Positions 51,118 through 62,275 of a stretch of DNA of 64,000 nt are shown here, in pieces. The position numbers and the translations under genes were made by a program. Below the pieces are notes generated by a model, which was not told the DNA's origin, made no database searches, and saw only the letters and a program-made list of their open reading frames with translations. The stretch's first letter is position 1, and each line of letters starts with the position of its first letter. The DNA comes from Serratia marcescens (GTDB taxonomy: Bacteria > Pseudomonadota > Gammaproteobacteria > Enterobacterales > Enterobacteriaceae): positions 806,001-870,000 of the forward strand of contig NZ_JARVZZ010000001.1 in NCBI RefSeq assembly GCF_029846115.1, in the 5' to 3' direction.

Positions 51118-52131
51118 TTAGCTGAGCGCCTGCATTTTCTGCCAAACCTCGTCGACAGAAACATCCTCACAGTGCCCCGACTCACTCTGCAAAATATGAT
51201 GACGGCCGGTCCATGGATGCCAGGAGGCTTTATCGGTATCGCCAAAGAACACCACCATGTCCTTATTCAACGCGGCGGCAAGATGCATCTGCCCACCGTC
51301 GCTGCACAGCACCCGGTCGCATAAATCGAACCCGCCCAACAGCTCACGTACCGACGCCGTCGGATAAAGCGCGACGCGTTCGTTTTGACACAGCGCCAGC
51401 AGCTGCTCGGCGCGCTGCTGGTCACCGATGTCGTCCGGCGCCAGCGTGCCCTGCGGCGACCAGAAGATCAGCACGCCGGTGTGGGGATCGGCAACCAGAC
51501 GGTTGATGATTTCGGCATAGCGTTCAACCGGCCAACGTCGTTTCGGGCTGCGGCTGCTGATGTGCACGGCGCATACGCGCTCGACCGGCGGCAGACGCTC
51601 TTGTAGCCGTTGCGCCGCCAATTGCCGCTCTTCAGGCGTCAGAAACACCCGCACCGGCGGGATCGGTATGGATTGGTCGGTTATCGCCGATAAATAGCTG
51701 TAGGTATGTTCGACCTGATGTTGACCGTGGAAATCGTCCTTGCGGAACGGGCGATGAATATCTTTCGTGCCCAAATCGGCGCCGATGATATGGGTGGCGC
51801 CGGCCATTTTCGCTAAACGCAAACTGTATTTGCAAGGCACCGGGTTGGCCAGAATGACCGCATCGAACTTTATTTTTCGCAGCTTCAGGAAGATCATCAG
51901 GCGTTCGAAATAAACGCCCAACGTCGTTTCATTCTTCGCCTTGTGCTTGGCCTTTTTATAGACAAAAACTTTCTCGAGATGAGGATTGTTTTTAACGACA
52001 TCCTGGCTGACTTTATTGATCAGCAGATAAACTTTAGCGTCCGGATAGGCAATTTTCACCCCTTCAATCAGAGGCGTGGTGCAAACAAGATCGCCGATGT
52101 TGTCGCGGCGAATAATTAAAATATTCTTCAT
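51118..52131 (-). CDS. GT9-family (heptosyltransferase-like) protein
   Basis: 337 residues from MKNILIIRRDNIGDLVCTTPLIEG; 20 upstream codons are unsupported. GT9 signatures: RRDNIGDLVCTTPL, VHISSRSPKRRWPVERYAEI (about 188-207) and CSDGGQMHLAAALNKDMVVFFGD (about 274-296). The N-terminal half is AT-richer than its neighbours. It is inserted on the reverse strand between wabH and waaA, with its own terminator, and diverges from waaA. It may add a further core heptose; the acceptor is unknown. Confidence 0.82.
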   Translation of the reverse strand: MKNILIIRRDNIGDLVCTTPLIEGVKIAYPDAKVYLLINKVSQDVVKNNPHLEKVFVYKKAKHKAKNETTLGVYFERLMIFLKLRKIKFDAVILANPVPCKYSLRLAKMAGATHIIGADLGTKDIHRPFRKDDFHGQHQVEHTYSYLSAITDQSIPIPPVRVFLTPEERQLAAQRLQERLPPVERVCAVHISSRSPKRRWPVERYAEIINRLVADPHTGVLIFWSPQGTLAPDDIGDQQRAEQLLALCQNERVALYPTASVRELLGGFDLCDRVLCSDGGQMHLAAALNKDMVVFFGDTDKASWHPWTGRHHILQSESGHCEDVSVDEVWQKMQALS

Positions 52132-52256
52132 TCCGAGCCTGTCGGCGAAATCGCTCGCCGGTTGTCTGAAACTGACACCCAAGGTTACCAAATTAGCGCC
52201 TTTCCCTTCCAGTTATGGTACTATTCCGAATAACCCATATAAATGAAATTGATAGA

Positions 52257-53534
52257 ATGTTGCTGCGTTTATATCAGGTACTACTCTACCTCATCCAACC
52301 CCTGATCTGGCTCCGCTTACTGCTGCGCAGCCGCAAAGCTCCAGCCTACCGTAAACGCTGGGCGGAACGCTATGGCTTCTGCGCCGGGAAAGTCGTGCCA
52401 GGCGGCATCATGCTGCATTCCGTCTCCGTCGGCGAAACGCTGGCGGCCATCCCGTTGGTACGGGCGCTGCGCCACCGTTACCCCGCTTTGCCGATAACTG
52501 TGACCACAATGACCCCAACAGGTTCAGAACGCGTCCAGTCTGCTTTCGGCAAAGACGTACATCATGTCTATCTGCCCTACGATCTGCCCGGTTCCATGAA
52601 CCGCTTCCTCGATCAGGTGAATCCCAAGCTGGTGATCATCATGGAAACCGAGCTGTGGCCTAACCTGATTAACGCGCTGCACCAGCGGCAAATCCCCCTG
52701 GTTATCGCCAATGCGCGTCTGTCGGCCCGCTCCGCCGCCGGCTATAAGAAAATTGGCGGGTTCATGCGCGATATGCTGCGCCGCATTACGCTGATCGCCG
52801 CACAGAACCAGGAAGACGGCGATCGGTTTATCGAACTGGGCCTGAAGCGCTCGCAGCTGGCCGTGACCGGCAGCCTGAAATTCGATATCTCCGTCACCCC
52901 GGAGCTGGCCGCCCGCGCCGTTACGCTGCGCCGCCAATGGGCACCGCGCCGCCCGGTGTGGATCGCCACCAGCACCCATGACGGTGAAGAAACCATCCTG
53001 CTGGAAGCACACCGCAAACTGCTGGAAACACACCCCGACCTGCTGCTGATCCTGGTGCCGCGTCATCCGGAACGCTTCCCGACCGCCAAGGAGCTGGTGC
53101 AGAAAGCCGGCTTCAGCTACACCCTGCGCAGTAGCGGCGAAATTCCGTCCGGCAGCACCCAGGTGGTGATCGGCGATACCATGGGCGAACTGATGCTGCT
53201 GTACGGCATCGCCGATCTGGCCTTTGTCGGCGGCAGCCTGGTGGAACGCGGCGGGCACAACCCGCTGGAAGCCGCCGCGCACGCCATCCCGGTGCTGATG
53301 GGCCCGCATACCTTCAACTTTAAAGACATCTGCGCCAAGCTCTCGCAGGCCGAAGGCCTGATCACCGTGACCGATGTGGATTCGCTGGTGAAGGAAGTGG
53401 AAACCCTGTTAACCGACGAAGACTACCGTCGTTACTACGGCCGCCATGCGGTGGAAGTGCTGTATCAGAATCAGGGAGCGTTGCAGCGCCTGCTGCAGCT
53501 GCTGGAACCGCACCTGCCGCCCCGGAGCCACTGA
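52257..53534 (+). CDS. waaA: Kdo transferase
   Basis: 425 residues from MLLRLYQVLLYLIQPL, the E. coli WaaA length; the frame extends 14 codons upstream without support. A GT30 enzyme, anchored by an N-terminal hydrophobic helix, that adds two Kdo residues to lipid IVA. HSVSVGETLAAIPLVRAL carries the catalytic Glu near 62. METELWPNL and GGSLVERGGHNPLEAAA are typical. waaE begins at the base after its stop. Confidence 0.98.
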   Translation: MLLRLYQVLLYLIQPLIWLRLLLRSRKAPAYRKRWAERYGFCAGKVVPGGIMLHSVSVGETLAAIPLVRALRHRYPALPITVTTMTPTGSERVQSAFGKDVHHVYLPYDLPGSMNRFLDQVNPKLVIIMETELWPNLINALHQRQIPLVIANARLSARSAAGYKKIGGFMRDMLRRITLIAAQNQEDGDRFIELGLKRSQLAVTGSLKFDISVTPELAARAVTLRRQWAPRRPVWIATSTHDGEETILLEAHRKLLETHPDLLLILVPRHPERFPTAKELVQKAGFSYTLRSSGEIPSGSTQVVIGDTMGELMLLYGIADLAFVGGSLVERGGHNPLEAAAHAIPVLMGPHTFNFKDICAKLSQAEGLITVTDVDSLVKEVETLLTDEDYRRYYGRHAVEVLYQNQGALQRLLQLLEPHLPPRSH

Positions 53535-54308
53535 ATGAGCAGCCGCAAAAGCCTGTCGGTAGTGATGATCGCCAAAAACGAAGCCGGGCTGTTGCCGGAC
53601 TGTCTGCGTTCGGTCGAGTGGGCCGATGAAATCATCGTGCTGGACTCCGGCAGCGAGGACGACAGCGTCGCCGTCGCCGAAAGCCTGGGCGCCAAAGTCT
53701 TCACGCACACCGACTGGCAAGGGTTCGGCAAGCAGCGTCAGCTGGCGCAAAGCTACGCCAGCCATGACTACGTATTGATGATCGACGCCGACGAACGCGT
53801 CACGCCCGAGCTGCGGCAATCCATCGAGCGGGTGTTGAACGCGCCGGACGATGGCGCCGTCTACAGCTGTGCGCGGCGCAACCTGTTTCTAGGCCGCTTC
53901 ATGCGCCACAGCGGCTGGTATCCCGACCGCGTCAACCGCCTGTACGCCAACCAACGCTATCGCTATAACGACGATCTGGTGCACGAATCGCTGAATATCG
54001 GCGACGCCAAGGTGATCCCCCTCAGCGGCGATATGCTGCACCTGACCTGCCGCGACTTCTTCGCCTTTCAGCGCAAACAGCTGCGTTACGCCGAAGAGTG
54101 GGCCACGCAGCGCCACCGGGCCGGCAAGCGTTGCGGCTACCTGTCTATTCTGACCCACACGCTCGGCGCCTTCGTCAAAACCTGGCTGCTGCGTGCCGGC
54201 TTCCTCGACGGTAAACAGGGGTTGCTGTTAGCGGTGGTCAACGCGCAATATACCTTCAATAAATATGCCGCATTATGGGCATTGGGCCGCAACTACTCAG
54301 AGAAGTGA
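53535..54308 (+). CDS. waaE: LPS core beta-1,4-glucosyltransferase WaaE
   Basis: 257 residues. A GT2 enzyme: [38 protein letters not shown], then [12 protein letters not shown] (about 77-88), which carries the DxD-type motif. [14 protein letters not shown] is a WaaE/KdtX hallmark. In Klebsiella and Serratia WaaE adds beta-glucose to heptose I. Its presence distinguishes this core type from E. coli. It is contiguous with waaA and three bases before coaD. Confidence 0.93.
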   Translation: MSSRKSLSVVMIAKNEAGLLPDCLRSVEWADEIIVLDSGSEDDSVAVAESLGAKVFTHTDWQGFGKQRQLAQSYASHDYVLMIDADERVTPELRQSIERVLNAPDDGAVYSCARRNLFLGRFMRHSGWYPDRVNRLYANQRYRYNDDLVHESLNIGDAKVIPLSGDMLHLTCRDFFAFQRKQLRYAEEWATQRHRAGKRCGYLSILTHTLGAFVKTWLLRAGFLDGKQGLLLAVVNAQYTFNKYAALWALGRNYSEK

Positions 54309-54797
<489 letters not shown>

Positions 54798-54800
54798 TGC

Positions 54801-55616
54801 TCAGCGCTGGCAGCGGCGGCAAAAGAAGGTGCTGCGCTGCCCGTGCTTGGCGGATTCGATCGGCGTGCCGCACGCGCGGCACGGTTCTCCCGCCCGCCCG
54901 TAAACCTGCAGCTCCTGCGCGAAATACCCCGGTTTGCCGTCCGACTGCAAAAAGTCGCGCAATGTCGTGCCGCCCTGCTCGATAGAGCGCTGCAATACCG
55001 CCTTGATGGTCTTCACCAGCAGTTCCGCTTCGGTTTTGCTCAACGATCCCGCCGGACGATCGGGCAAGATCCCGGCGCTGAACAGCGATTCGCTGGCGTA
55101 AATGTTACCGACCCCGACCACCAGCTTATTATCCATCAGCCACGGTTTGATCAGCGTGCGCTTATTACGTGATTTTTCATACAGGTAGTCGCCGTTGAAC
55201 GCTTCACTCAGCGGTTCCGGCCCCAGATGCGCCAACACGCTGCTGGCCGCCAGGTCTTCGCACCACAGCCAGGCGCCGAAACGGCGCGGATCGGTATAGC
55301 GCAAGATCATGCCGTTGCTGATCACCAGATCGACGTGGTCGTGTTTGCCGGCTTCATCTTCGTTTTCCTCGCGCAGTATGCGCAGGCTGCCCGACATGCC
55401 CAGGTGCACGATAATCCAACCGCTCTCCAGCTCGATCAGCAGGTATTTGGCCCGGCGCTGCACGCTGAGCACCGGCCGATCGCTCAGCGTCAGGATCTGC
55501 TCGGAAACCGGCCAGCGCAGGCGCGCGTTGCGCACCACCGCATACTGAATGCTGTGGCCGACAAGATAAGGCTCTATACCGCGTCTGCTCGTCTCAACTT
55601 CCGGTAATTCAGGCAT
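54801..55616 (-). CDS. mutM: Formamidopyrimidine-DNA glycosylase
   Basis: 271 residues (E. coli 269). Removes 8-oxoguanine and nicks the abasic site. After Met removal the chain begins PELPEVET, with catalytic P1 and E2; Lys lies in [10 protein letters not shown] (about 57). The helix-two-turn-helix and the C-terminal zinc finger CRACGTPI...TFFCRRCQR are complete. Convergent with coaD, with a three-base gap and no terminator visible between them. Confidence 0.99.
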   Translation of the reverse strand: MPELPEVETSRRGIEPYLVGHSIQYAVVRNARLRWPVSEQILTLSDRPVLSVQRRAKYLLIELESGWIIVHLGMSGSLRILREENEDEAGKHDHVDLVISNGMILRYTDPRRFGAWLWCEDLAASSVLAHLGPEPLSEAFNGDYLYEKSRNKRTLIKPWLMDNKLVVGVGNIYASESLFSAGILPDRPAGSLSKTEAELLVKTIKAVLQRSIEQGGTTLRDFLQSDGKPGYFAQELQVYGRAGEPCRACGTPIESAKHGQRSTFFCRRCQR

Positions 55617-55654
55617 CTGGCTTCCCCTCCGACGTTTTCTACCCTTTATAAAAC

Positions 55655-55682
55655 AAAAAACCCGGCCAAGGCCGGGTTTTTC
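55655..55682 (-). terminator. rpmG terminator
   Basis: CCCGGCC / GGCCGGG stem flanked by six As and a T-run, just downstream of rpmG on the reverse strand. It separates rpmBG from mutM. Confidence 0.92.
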
Positions 55683-55697
55683 ATTAATCCACTAAAA

Positions 55698-55868
<171 letters not shown>

Positions 55869-55876
55869 TCAGTTCC

Positions 55877-56375
<499 letters not shown>

Positions 56376-57059
56376 TTAAAGCCATCCGCGCTCGGCAAAA
56401 GAGACGCATTCACCCCGACCGATCACCAAATGATCAAGCACTCGGATCTCCAATAACTGACAGGCTTTCACCACCTGTTCCGTTATCAAACGGTCGGCAT
56501 GACTGGGTTCAGCCTTACCCGAAGGGTGATTATGCGCGAGAATCAGCGCGGCGGCATTAGCCTTCAACGCTTCACGCACAATTTCTCTCGGGTAGACGAC
56601 GACGCTGCTGATGGTACCAGCAAACATCTCCTGATGGCGAATAACCCGGTGCTGATTGTCTAAAAACAATACCAAAAAGACCTCTCGCTCGCGATGCGCC
56701 AGCAGGCTTTGCAGATAATGCTGGGTGACGCGCGGATTGAGCATGGCGTTTTCCTGCGACAAATGGCTGGAAAAGAAGCGCAGCGCCAGCTCGGCAATCG
56801 CCTGTAGCTGCGTATAGCTGGCGTCCCCCAGACCTTTTTGGCTGCAAAAAGCCTGATGGTCGGCCGACATCAGGTGATAAAGCGAGCCGAACCGACGCAG
56901 CAGCTGCTCCGCCAGCTGCATCACGTGCACGCCGGGCAACCCGGTACGCAAGAAAATGGCCAACAGCTCTGCGTCGGACAGCGCCGCCGCCCCCTGCATC
57001 AACAGCTTTTCACGCGGCGCCAGCGCACCCGGCCAGCACGCCACAATCGGGTTGCTCAT
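56376..57059 (-). CDS. radC: RadC family JAB-domain protein
   Basis: 227 residues from MSNPIVACW (E. coli 222-224). The open frame continues 450 codons upstream but that part is antisense to coaBC and is rejected. An N-terminal HhH-like segment ([18 protein letters not shown]) precedes the MPN/JAB domain with metal motif [14 protein letters not shown] (about 173-186). Despite the name, a DNA repair role is doubtful. It is divergent from coaBC. Confidence 0.94.
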   Translation of the reverse strand: MSNPIVACWPGALAPREKLLMQGAAALSDAELLAIFLRTGLPGVHVMQLAEQLLRRFGSLYHLMSADHQAFCSQKGLGDASYTQLQAIAELALRFFSSHLSQENAMLNPRVTQHYLQSLLAHREREVFLVLFLDNQHRVIRHQEMFAGTISSVVVYPREIVREALKANAAALILAHNHPSGKAEPSHADRLITEQVVKACQLLEIRVLDHLVIGRGECVSFAERGWL

Positions 57060-57130
57060 CGTATTCCTCCCTGAAAGGGCTACAGCATGCCATGTGCCAC
57101 CCGGCGCGTTCGACAGGTGTTTGATAACAT

Positions 57131-57148
57131 TGCGAAGTGTTTCGCAAA
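57131..57148. promoter_or_regulatory. Palindrome in the radC/coaBC divergent region
   Basis: TTGCGAA-GTGT-TTCGCAA, a perfect 7-bp inverted repeat, nested in a wider pair ACATTG (57128) / CAATGT (57153). It sits 72 bp upstream of the radC start and 92 bp upstream of coaBC. The binding factor is unknown. Confidence 0.45.
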
Positions 57149-57239
57149 GCACAATGTAATACCCTGCAGCCATTGCGGAATCACTCACCTGAACGGCGGA
57201 TATGCTAAAATGGCGCATCTTTCGGCTTTCAATCGGACA

Positions 57240-58460
57240 ATGATGATGACGGGACTTTCCGGCAAACATATTGTGCTTGGCATCAGCGGCGGCATCGCCG
57301 CCTACAAATGCCCAGAGCTGGTGCGCCGCCTGCGCGACAGGGGCGCAGAAGTGCGCGTGGTGATGACCCACGCCGCCAAGGCGTTCATTACGCCGCTGAC
57401 GCTGCAGGCCGTTTCCGGCCACCCGGTGTCCGACGATCTGTTGGATCCCGCCGCCGAAGCCGCCATGGGCCACATCGAACTCGGCAAATGGGCGGATCTG
57501 GTGATTCTGGCGCCGGCGACCGCCGATCTGCTGGCGCGCGTCGCCGCCGGCATGGCCAACGATCTGCTGACCACCGTCTGCCTGGCGACCGATGCCCCCA
57601 TCGCCGCCGCCCCCGCCATGAACCAGCAGATGTATCGCGCCGCCGCCACGCAGGCCAACCTGCAAACGCTGCAGGCGCGCGGCATGCTGCTCTGGGGGCC
57701 GGACAGCGGCAGCCAGGCCTGCGGCGACGTCGGTCCGGGCCGCATGCTGGATCCGCTGGACATCGTCGACCTGGCGAACGGTCATTTCTCCGCCCCGCAG
57801 GATCTGCAACATTTGCAGGTTATGATCACCGCCGGCCCGACGCGTGAAGCGCTGGATCCGGTACGTTTCATCAGCAACCACAGCTCCGGCAAAATGGGCT
57901 TCGCGATTGCCCGCGCCGCCGCCGCCCGCGGCGCGCAGGTGACGCTGATCGCCGGGCCGGTCAATCTGCCGACGCCGCCATCGGTCACCCGAGTGGACGT
58001 CACCAGTGCGCTGGAGATGGAGCAGGCGGTGCAACAGCGCGCCGCGCAGCAGCAGATTTTCATCTCCTGCGCCGCCGTGGCCGATTACCGCCCCGAGCAG
58101 ATCGCCGATGAAAAAATAAAAAAACAGGGTGATGAAATCGTCCTCAAGATGGTAAAAAACCCCGATATCGTCGCCGGCGTGGCGGCGATGACCAAAAATC
58201 GACCGTTTGTCGTGGGGTTTGCCGCCGAAACCCAGAATGTGGAAGAATACGCGCGGCAAAAACTGGCGCGTAAGAAGCTGGATTTGATTTGCGCTAACGA
58301 TGTATCGCTTGCAGAGCACGGGTTCAACAGCGACACCAATGCCCTGCACCTTTTTTGGCAGAATGGAGAAAAGCGCCTGGCGCTGAGCGACAAGGCACTC
58401 CTTGGCCAACGTTTAATAGACGAGATAGTCAGCCGTTATGATGAAAAAAATCGACGTTAA
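57240..58460 (+). CDS. coaBC: Bifunctional phosphopantothenoylcysteine decarboxylase / synthetase
   Basis: 406 residues from the first of three ATGs (E. coli 406). The CoaC domain (1-190) has [36 protein letters not shown] with catalytic His near 75, PAMNQQMY, and the lid [14 protein letters not shown] with Cys near 158. The CoaB domain (191-406) starts [25 protein letters not shown] and has DEKIKK with the active Lys. Makes phosphopantetheine for CoA. dut overlaps its last 23 bases, as in E. coli. Confidence 0.98.
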   Translation: MMMTGLSGKHIVLGISGGIAAYKCPELVRRLRDRGAEVRVVMTHAAKAFITPLTLQAVSGHPVSDDLLDPAAEAAMGHIELGKWADLVILAPATADLLARVAAGMANDLLTTVCLATDAPIAAAPAMNQQMYRAAATQANLQTLQARGMLLWGPDSGSQACGDVGPGRMLDPLDIVDLANGHFSAPQDLQHLQVMITAGPTREALDPVRFISNHSSGKMGFAIARAAAARGAQVTLIAGPVNLPTPPSVTRVDVTSALEMEQAVQQRAAQQQIFISCAAVADYRPEQIADEKIKKQGDEIVLKMVKNPDIVAGVAAMTKNRPFVVGFAAETQNVEEYARQKLARKKLDLICANDVSLAEHGFNSDTNALHLFWQNGEKRLALSDKALLGQRLIDEIVSRYDEKNRR

Positions 58461-58896
58461 GATCCTCGACCCGCGCATCGGTCAGGATTTCCCGCTACCG
58501 ACCTACGCCACGCCGGGCTCCGCCGGTCTCGACCTGCGCGCCTGCCTGGACAGCGCGGTGGAGCTGGCGCCGGGTGAAACCACGCTGTTGCCTACCGGCC
58601 TCGCGATCCACATCGCCGACGCCGGCCTGGCGGCGGTGATCCTGCCGCGCTCCGGCCTGGGCCACAAGCACGGCGTCGTGCTGGGCAACCTGGTCGGCCT
58701 GATCGACTCCGATTATCAGGGCCAGCTGATGGTGTCCGTTTGGAACCGCGGCCAGAAACACTTCACCATCGAGCCGGGCGAACGTATCGCGCAGATGGTC
58801 TTCGTGCCGGTGGTGCAGGCCGAATTCAACCTGGTGGAAGAATTCGACAGCAGCGAGCGCGGCGAAGGCGGCTTCGGCCACTCGGGGCGCCACTAA
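58438..58896 (+). CDS. dut: Deoxyuridine 5'-triphosphate nucleotidohydrolase
   Basis: 152 residues. A trimeric dUTPase with all five motifs: GSAGLDLRA (1), [10 protein letters not shown] (2), [11 protein letters not shown] (3), GERIAQMVF (4) and GEGGFGHSG (5). It keeps uracil out of DNA and supplies dUMP. Overlap with the coaBC end suggests translational coupling. A 251-bp gap follows before slmA; it contains an inverted repeat GCCATC/GATGGC right after the stop. Confidence 0.98.
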   Translation: MMKKIDVKILDPRIGQDFPLPTYATPGSAGLDLRACLDSAVELAPGETTLLPTGLAIHIADAGLAAVILPRSGLGHKHGVVLGNLVGLIDSDYQGQLMVSVWNRGQKHFTIEPGERIAQMVFVPVVQAEFNLVEEFDSSERGEGGFGHSGRH

Positions 58897-59147
58897 GCGC
58901 CATCCAAGGCACGATGGCCGGCAGGGAAACGTCGCCTGAACCTTGCCTTTCCGGGGAGAAGGATGTCTCTGCGGCAAAGTTTTACCGCGACAATTGCAGC
59001 GCACACCAGGCAGCGCGGAAAAAGGCCGTTAAGGCCGCTGACCCCAGTATCGTAAAAAAGCTATCACATAAGCCGCACAGAGCCTGCTCTGCAGCGGCCG
59101 GTGCGCGGGTTTCCGTCAGTTAAGTTTTAGCAAGGGTCTAATCAGAC

Positions 59148-59744
59148 ATGGCAGAAAAAGAAAATACGAAAAGGAATCGGCGCGAGGAAATATTGCAGGC
59201 GTTAGCCCAGATGCTGGAGTCCAGCGACGGCAGCCAACGCATCACCACCGCCAAGCTCGCCGCGAACGTGGGTGTTTCTGAAGCTGCGCTGTACCGGCAT
59301 TTCCCCAGCAAGACACGGATGTTCGACAGCCTGATCGAGTTTATCGAAGACAGTCTGATCACCCGCATCAACCTGATCTTGCAGGACGAGAAAGAGACGT
59401 TTAATCGTCTGCGCCTGATTTTACTGCTGATTCTGGGCTTTGCGGAACGCAACCCGGGGCTGACGCGCATCATGACCGGCCACGCGCTGATGTTTGAACA
59501 GGATCGCCTGCAGGGCCGCATCAACCAGCTGTTCGAACGCATCGAGGCGCAGCTGCGCCAGGTGTTGAAAGAGCGTAAATTGCGCGAAGGCAAAGGCTTT
59601 ATCGTCGATGAAACGCTGCTGGCGAGCCAGCTGCTGGCCTTCTGCGAAGGCATGTTGTCGCGCTATGTGCGTTCGGAATTCCGCTATCGCCCAACGCAGG
59701 AATTCGACGCCCGCTGGCCGCTGTTGGCGGCCCAGCTGCAATAA
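59148..59744 (+). CDS. slmA: Nucleoid occlusion factor SlmA
   Basis: 198 residues, the E. coli length. A TetR-family DNA-binding protein that, when bound to chromosomal sites, disassembles FtsZ over the nucleoid. HTH at about residues 30-55 ([32 protein letters not shown]). The rest is the helical dimer/FtsZ-binding domain. Placed between dut and pyrE as in E. coli, with a terminator after it. Confidence 0.98.
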   Translation: MAEKENTKRNRREEILQALAQMLESSDGSQRITTAKLAANVGVSEAALYRHFPSKTRMFDSLIEFIEDSLITRINLILQDEKETFNRLRLILLLILGFAERNPGLTRIMTGHALMFEQDRLQGRINQLFERIEAQLRQVLKERKLREGKGFIVDETLLASQLLAFCEGMLSRYVRSEFRYRPTQEFDARWPLLAAQLQ

Positions 59745-59748
59745 AGAT

Positions 59749-59773
59749 AACGCCGGGCATGCCCGGCGTTTTT
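59749..59773 (+). terminator. slmA / pyrE terminator
   Basis: AACGCCGGGC / GCCCGGCGTT with a two-base centre, followed by Ts, between convergent slmA and pyrE. Confidence 0.9.
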
Positions 59774-59775
59774 AC

Positions 59776-60417
59776 TTACACCCCGTACTGCTCGCGGTAA
59801 GCGCGCACCGCCGCCAGGTGGTCCGCCATTTCCGGCTTCTCTTCCAGATAAGCGATCAGGTCCTTCAGCGTCACGATCGAAATCACCTTGCAATGGTAGT
59901 CGCGTTCCACTTCCTGAATGGCGGAGATATCCGCGCGGCCGCGTTCCTGACGGTCGAGGGAGATCAGCACGCCCGCCAGCGAAGCGCCGCTGGCGCCGAT
60001 GATTTCCATCGACTCGCGGATCGCGGTGCCGGCGGTGATCACATCGTCTACCAACATCACGCGCCCCTGCAGCGGGCTGCCGACCAGCGAACCGCCTTCG
60101 CCGTGGGTCTTGGCTTCCTTGCGGTTAAAACAGTAAGGCACGTCGCGCTCATGGTGTTCCGCCAGCGCCACCGCCGTGGTGGTGGCAATAGGAATGCCTT
60201 TATAGGCCGGGCCAAACAGCAGGTCGAAATCGATGCCGGAGTCCATCAGGGCTTCGGCGTAGAAGCGCCCCAACAGCGCAAGATCGCGCCCGGTATTAAA
60301 CAGGCCGGCATTGAAGAAATACGGGCTGGTGCGGCCGGACTTCAGGGTGAACTCGCCGAATTTCAATACCTGCTTGTTAAGCGCGAACTCGATAAACTGG
60401 CGCTGATAGGCTTTCAT
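59776..60417 (-). CDS. pyrE: Orotate phosphoribosyltransferase
   Basis: 213 residues, the E. coli length. Converts orotate plus PRPP to OMP in pyrimidine synthesis. The PRPP loop [17 protein letters not shown] lies at about residues 119-135, and [17 protein letters not shown] is the flexible active-site loop. It is downstream of rph on the reverse strand, with an attenuator between them. Confidence 0.99.
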   Translation of the reverse strand: MKAYQRQFIEFALNKQVLKFGEFTLKSGRTSPYFFNAGLFNTGRDLALLGRFYAEALMDSGIDFDLLFGPAYKGIPIATTTAVALAEHHERDVPYCFNRKEAKTHGEGGSLVGSPLQGRVMLVDDVITAGTAIRESMEIIGASGASLAGVLISLDRQERGRADISAIQEVERDYHCKVISIVTLKDLIAYLEEKPEMADHLAAVRAYREQYGV

Positions 60418-60481
60418 TACTGCTTCTCCTCGTCTGAATCTGCTTGGGTCTTGTCATTGCTGCCGCCCGATCGCCGGGCAT

Positions 60482-60508
60482 AAAAAAGGCGACTTCTCAG
60501 TCGCCTTA
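60482..60508 (-). terminator. pyrE attenuator
   Basis: AAGGCGAC / GTCGCCTT stem with a six-base loop followed, on the reverse strand, by six Ts. It begins a few bases after the rph stop and lies about 65 bp before pyrE. In E. coli translation of rph close to this hairpin relieves termination when UTP is scarce; the layout here is the same. Confidence 0.9.
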
Positions 60509-60513
60509 AAAAA

Positions 60514-61230
60514 TCAGTCCGCCAGCGCCGCTTTCTGCGCCTGGAAGATGGTTTCGATGCCCCCTCGGGCCAGCGCCAATAGCGCCAACAGCTCATCGTG
60601 GCTGAACGGCTCGCCTTCGGCGGTACCCTGCACTTCAATCATGCGGCCATCTTCCATCATCACTACGTTCATGTCGGTTTCCGCCGCGGAATCCTCCACA
60701 TACTCCAGATCGCACAGCGCTTCGCCATTGACGATGCCGACGGAAACCGCCGCCACCATGCCCTTCATCGGGTTGGCTTTCAGCTTGCCGTTGGCCACCA
60801 GCGTGTTCAGCGCATCGGCCAGCGCCACGCAGGCGCCGGAGATGGAGGCGGTGCGGGTACCGCCGTCGGCCTGCAGTACGTCGCAGTCGAGGGTGATGGT
60901 GAATTCACCGAGCTTTTTCAGATCCACCGCGGCGCGCAGCGAGCGCGCGATCAGACGCTGGATCTCCAGCGTGCGGCCACCCTGCTTGCCTTTGGCGGCT
61001 TCACGGGCATTGCGGCTGTGGGTAGAGCGCGGCAGCATGCCGTACTCGGCGGTGATCCAACCTTGCCCCTGGCCTTTCAGGAAGCGCGGAACGCCCTCTT
61101 CTACCGTGGCGGTGCACAAGACTTTGGTATCGCCAAACTCAACCAGCACTGAACCTTCAGCGTGTTTGGTATAGTGACGGGTCAGTGTCAGGGGGCGAAC
61201 TTGCTGTGGTGCTCTGCCTGCAGGACGCAT
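60514..61230 (-). CDS. rph: Ribonuclease PH
   Basis: 238 residues, full length. A phosphorolytic 3'-5' exoribonuclease that trims tRNA 3' ends. Typical are [33 protein letters not shown] at the start, [28 protein letters not shown] in the middle, and [18 protein letters not shown] with the catalytic DxxxxDGGTR. The frame is intact, unlike the K-12 frameshift allele. Its translation probably drives pyrE attenuation control. Confidence 0.98.
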   Translation of the reverse strand: MRPAGRAPQQVRPLTLTRHYTKHAEGSVLVEFGDTKVLCTATVEEGVPRFLKGQGQGWITAEYGMLPRSTHSRNAREAAKGKQGGRTLEIQRLIARSLRAAVDLKKLGEFTITLDCDVLQADGGTRTASISGACVALADALNTLVANGKLKANPMKGMVAAVSVGIVNGEALCDLEYVEDSAAETDMNVVMMEDGRMIEVQGTAEGEPFSHDELLALLALARGGIETIFQAQKAALAD

Positions 61231-61356
61231 GGGCTCTCTCCGGCTTCAAATCAACGATTGGCTGCGCATTATACGGGCTTCGTGACGTAATGCCTATCCT
61301 GCCCGCAGCCGCGACGCTATAATCGCCCCATCTTTTCCTATTACGGGTACGCATCA

Positions 61357-62220
61357 ATGATCCGCAGCATGACCGCCTACGCCCGGCGTGAAATCAAGGG
61401 TGAATGGGGCAGCGCAGCCTGGGAGCTGCGTTCCGTTAACCAGCGCTACTTAGAAACCTACATCCGCCTGCCGGAACAATTCCGCAGCCTGGAGCCGGTG
61501 ATCCGTGAACGTATCCGTGGCCGCCTGACCCGCGGCAAAGTCGAATGCAACCTGCGTTTCGAACTGGATCCAAGCGCGCAAAGCTCGCTGATCCTGAACG
61601 AAAAACTGGCCAAACAGCTGGTCGAAGCCGCCAACTGGGTGAAAATGCAGAGCGACGAAGGGGAAATCAACCCGATCGACGTGCTGCGCTGGCCGGGCGT
61701 GATGTCCGCGCAGGAGCAGGATCTGGACGCCATCAGCGCCGAGCTGATGCAGTCGCTGGACGGTGCGCTGGATGACTTCATCGTCGCACGCGAAAGCGAA
61801 GGCGCCGCGCTGAAAACGCTGATCGAACAACGCCTCGACGGCGTCAGTGCCGAAGTGGTCAAAGTGCGCGCCCAGATGCCGAACATCCTGCAATGGCAGC
61901 GCGAGCGTCTGGTCAGCAAGCTGGAAGAGGCGCAGGTACAGCTGGAAAACACCCGCCTGGAGCAAGAGCTGGTGCTGATGGCGCAACGCATCGACGTCGC
62001 CGAAGAGCTGGACCGTCTGGAAGCGCACGTGAAAGAGACGCACAACATCCTGAAGAAGAAAGAAGCCGTCGGCCGCCGCCTCGACTTTATGATGCAGGAG
62101 TTCAACCGCGAATCGAACACCCTGGCCTCCAAGTCGATCAACGCCGACGTCACCGCTTCCGCCATCGAGCTGAAAGTGCTGATCGAGCAGATGCGCGAGC
62201 AGATCCAGAATATCGAGTGA
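61357..62220 (+). CDS. yicC: YicC family endoribonuclease
   Basis: 287 residues, the E. coli length. Begins MIRSMTAYARREIKGEWGSAAWELRSVNQRYLE and ends IELKVLIEQMREQIQNIE, both family hallmarks; SVNQRYLE near residue 27 is nearly invariant. YicC is reported as an endoribonuclease acting with PNPase on RyhB. It has coiled-coil helices from about 150. Divergent from rph and followed by a terminator. Confidence 0.96.
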   Translation: MIRSMTAYARREIKGEWGSAAWELRSVNQRYLETYIRLPEQFRSLEPVIRERIRGRLTRGKVECNLRFELDPSAQSSLILNEKLAKQLVEAANWVKMQSDEGEINPIDVLRWPGVMSAQEQDLDAISAELMQSLDGALDDFIVARESEGAALKTLIEQRLDGVSAEVVKVRAQMPNILQWQRERLVSKLEEAQVQLENTRLEQELVLMAQRIDVAEELDRLEAHVKETHNILKKKEAVGRRLDFMMQEFNRESNTLASKSINADVTASAIELKVLIEQMREQIQNIE

Positions 62221-62239
62221 TCCCGCTCCGCACGCCACC

Positions 62240-62264
62240 AAGCCCGCGCCAAGCGGGCTTTTTT
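62240..62264 (+). terminator. yicC terminator
   Basis: AAGCCCGC / GCGGGCTT stem with a five-base loop, then four further Ts. It lies between yicC and a convergent small gene. Confidence 0.9.
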
Positions 62265-62275
62265 ATGGCTACAGA

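Noticed and set aside
57060..58409. N-terminal 450-codon extension of the radC frame
   Set aside because: It is the exact reverse complement of coaBC. RadC homology starts at the ATG at 57059, so a fusion protein is not supported.
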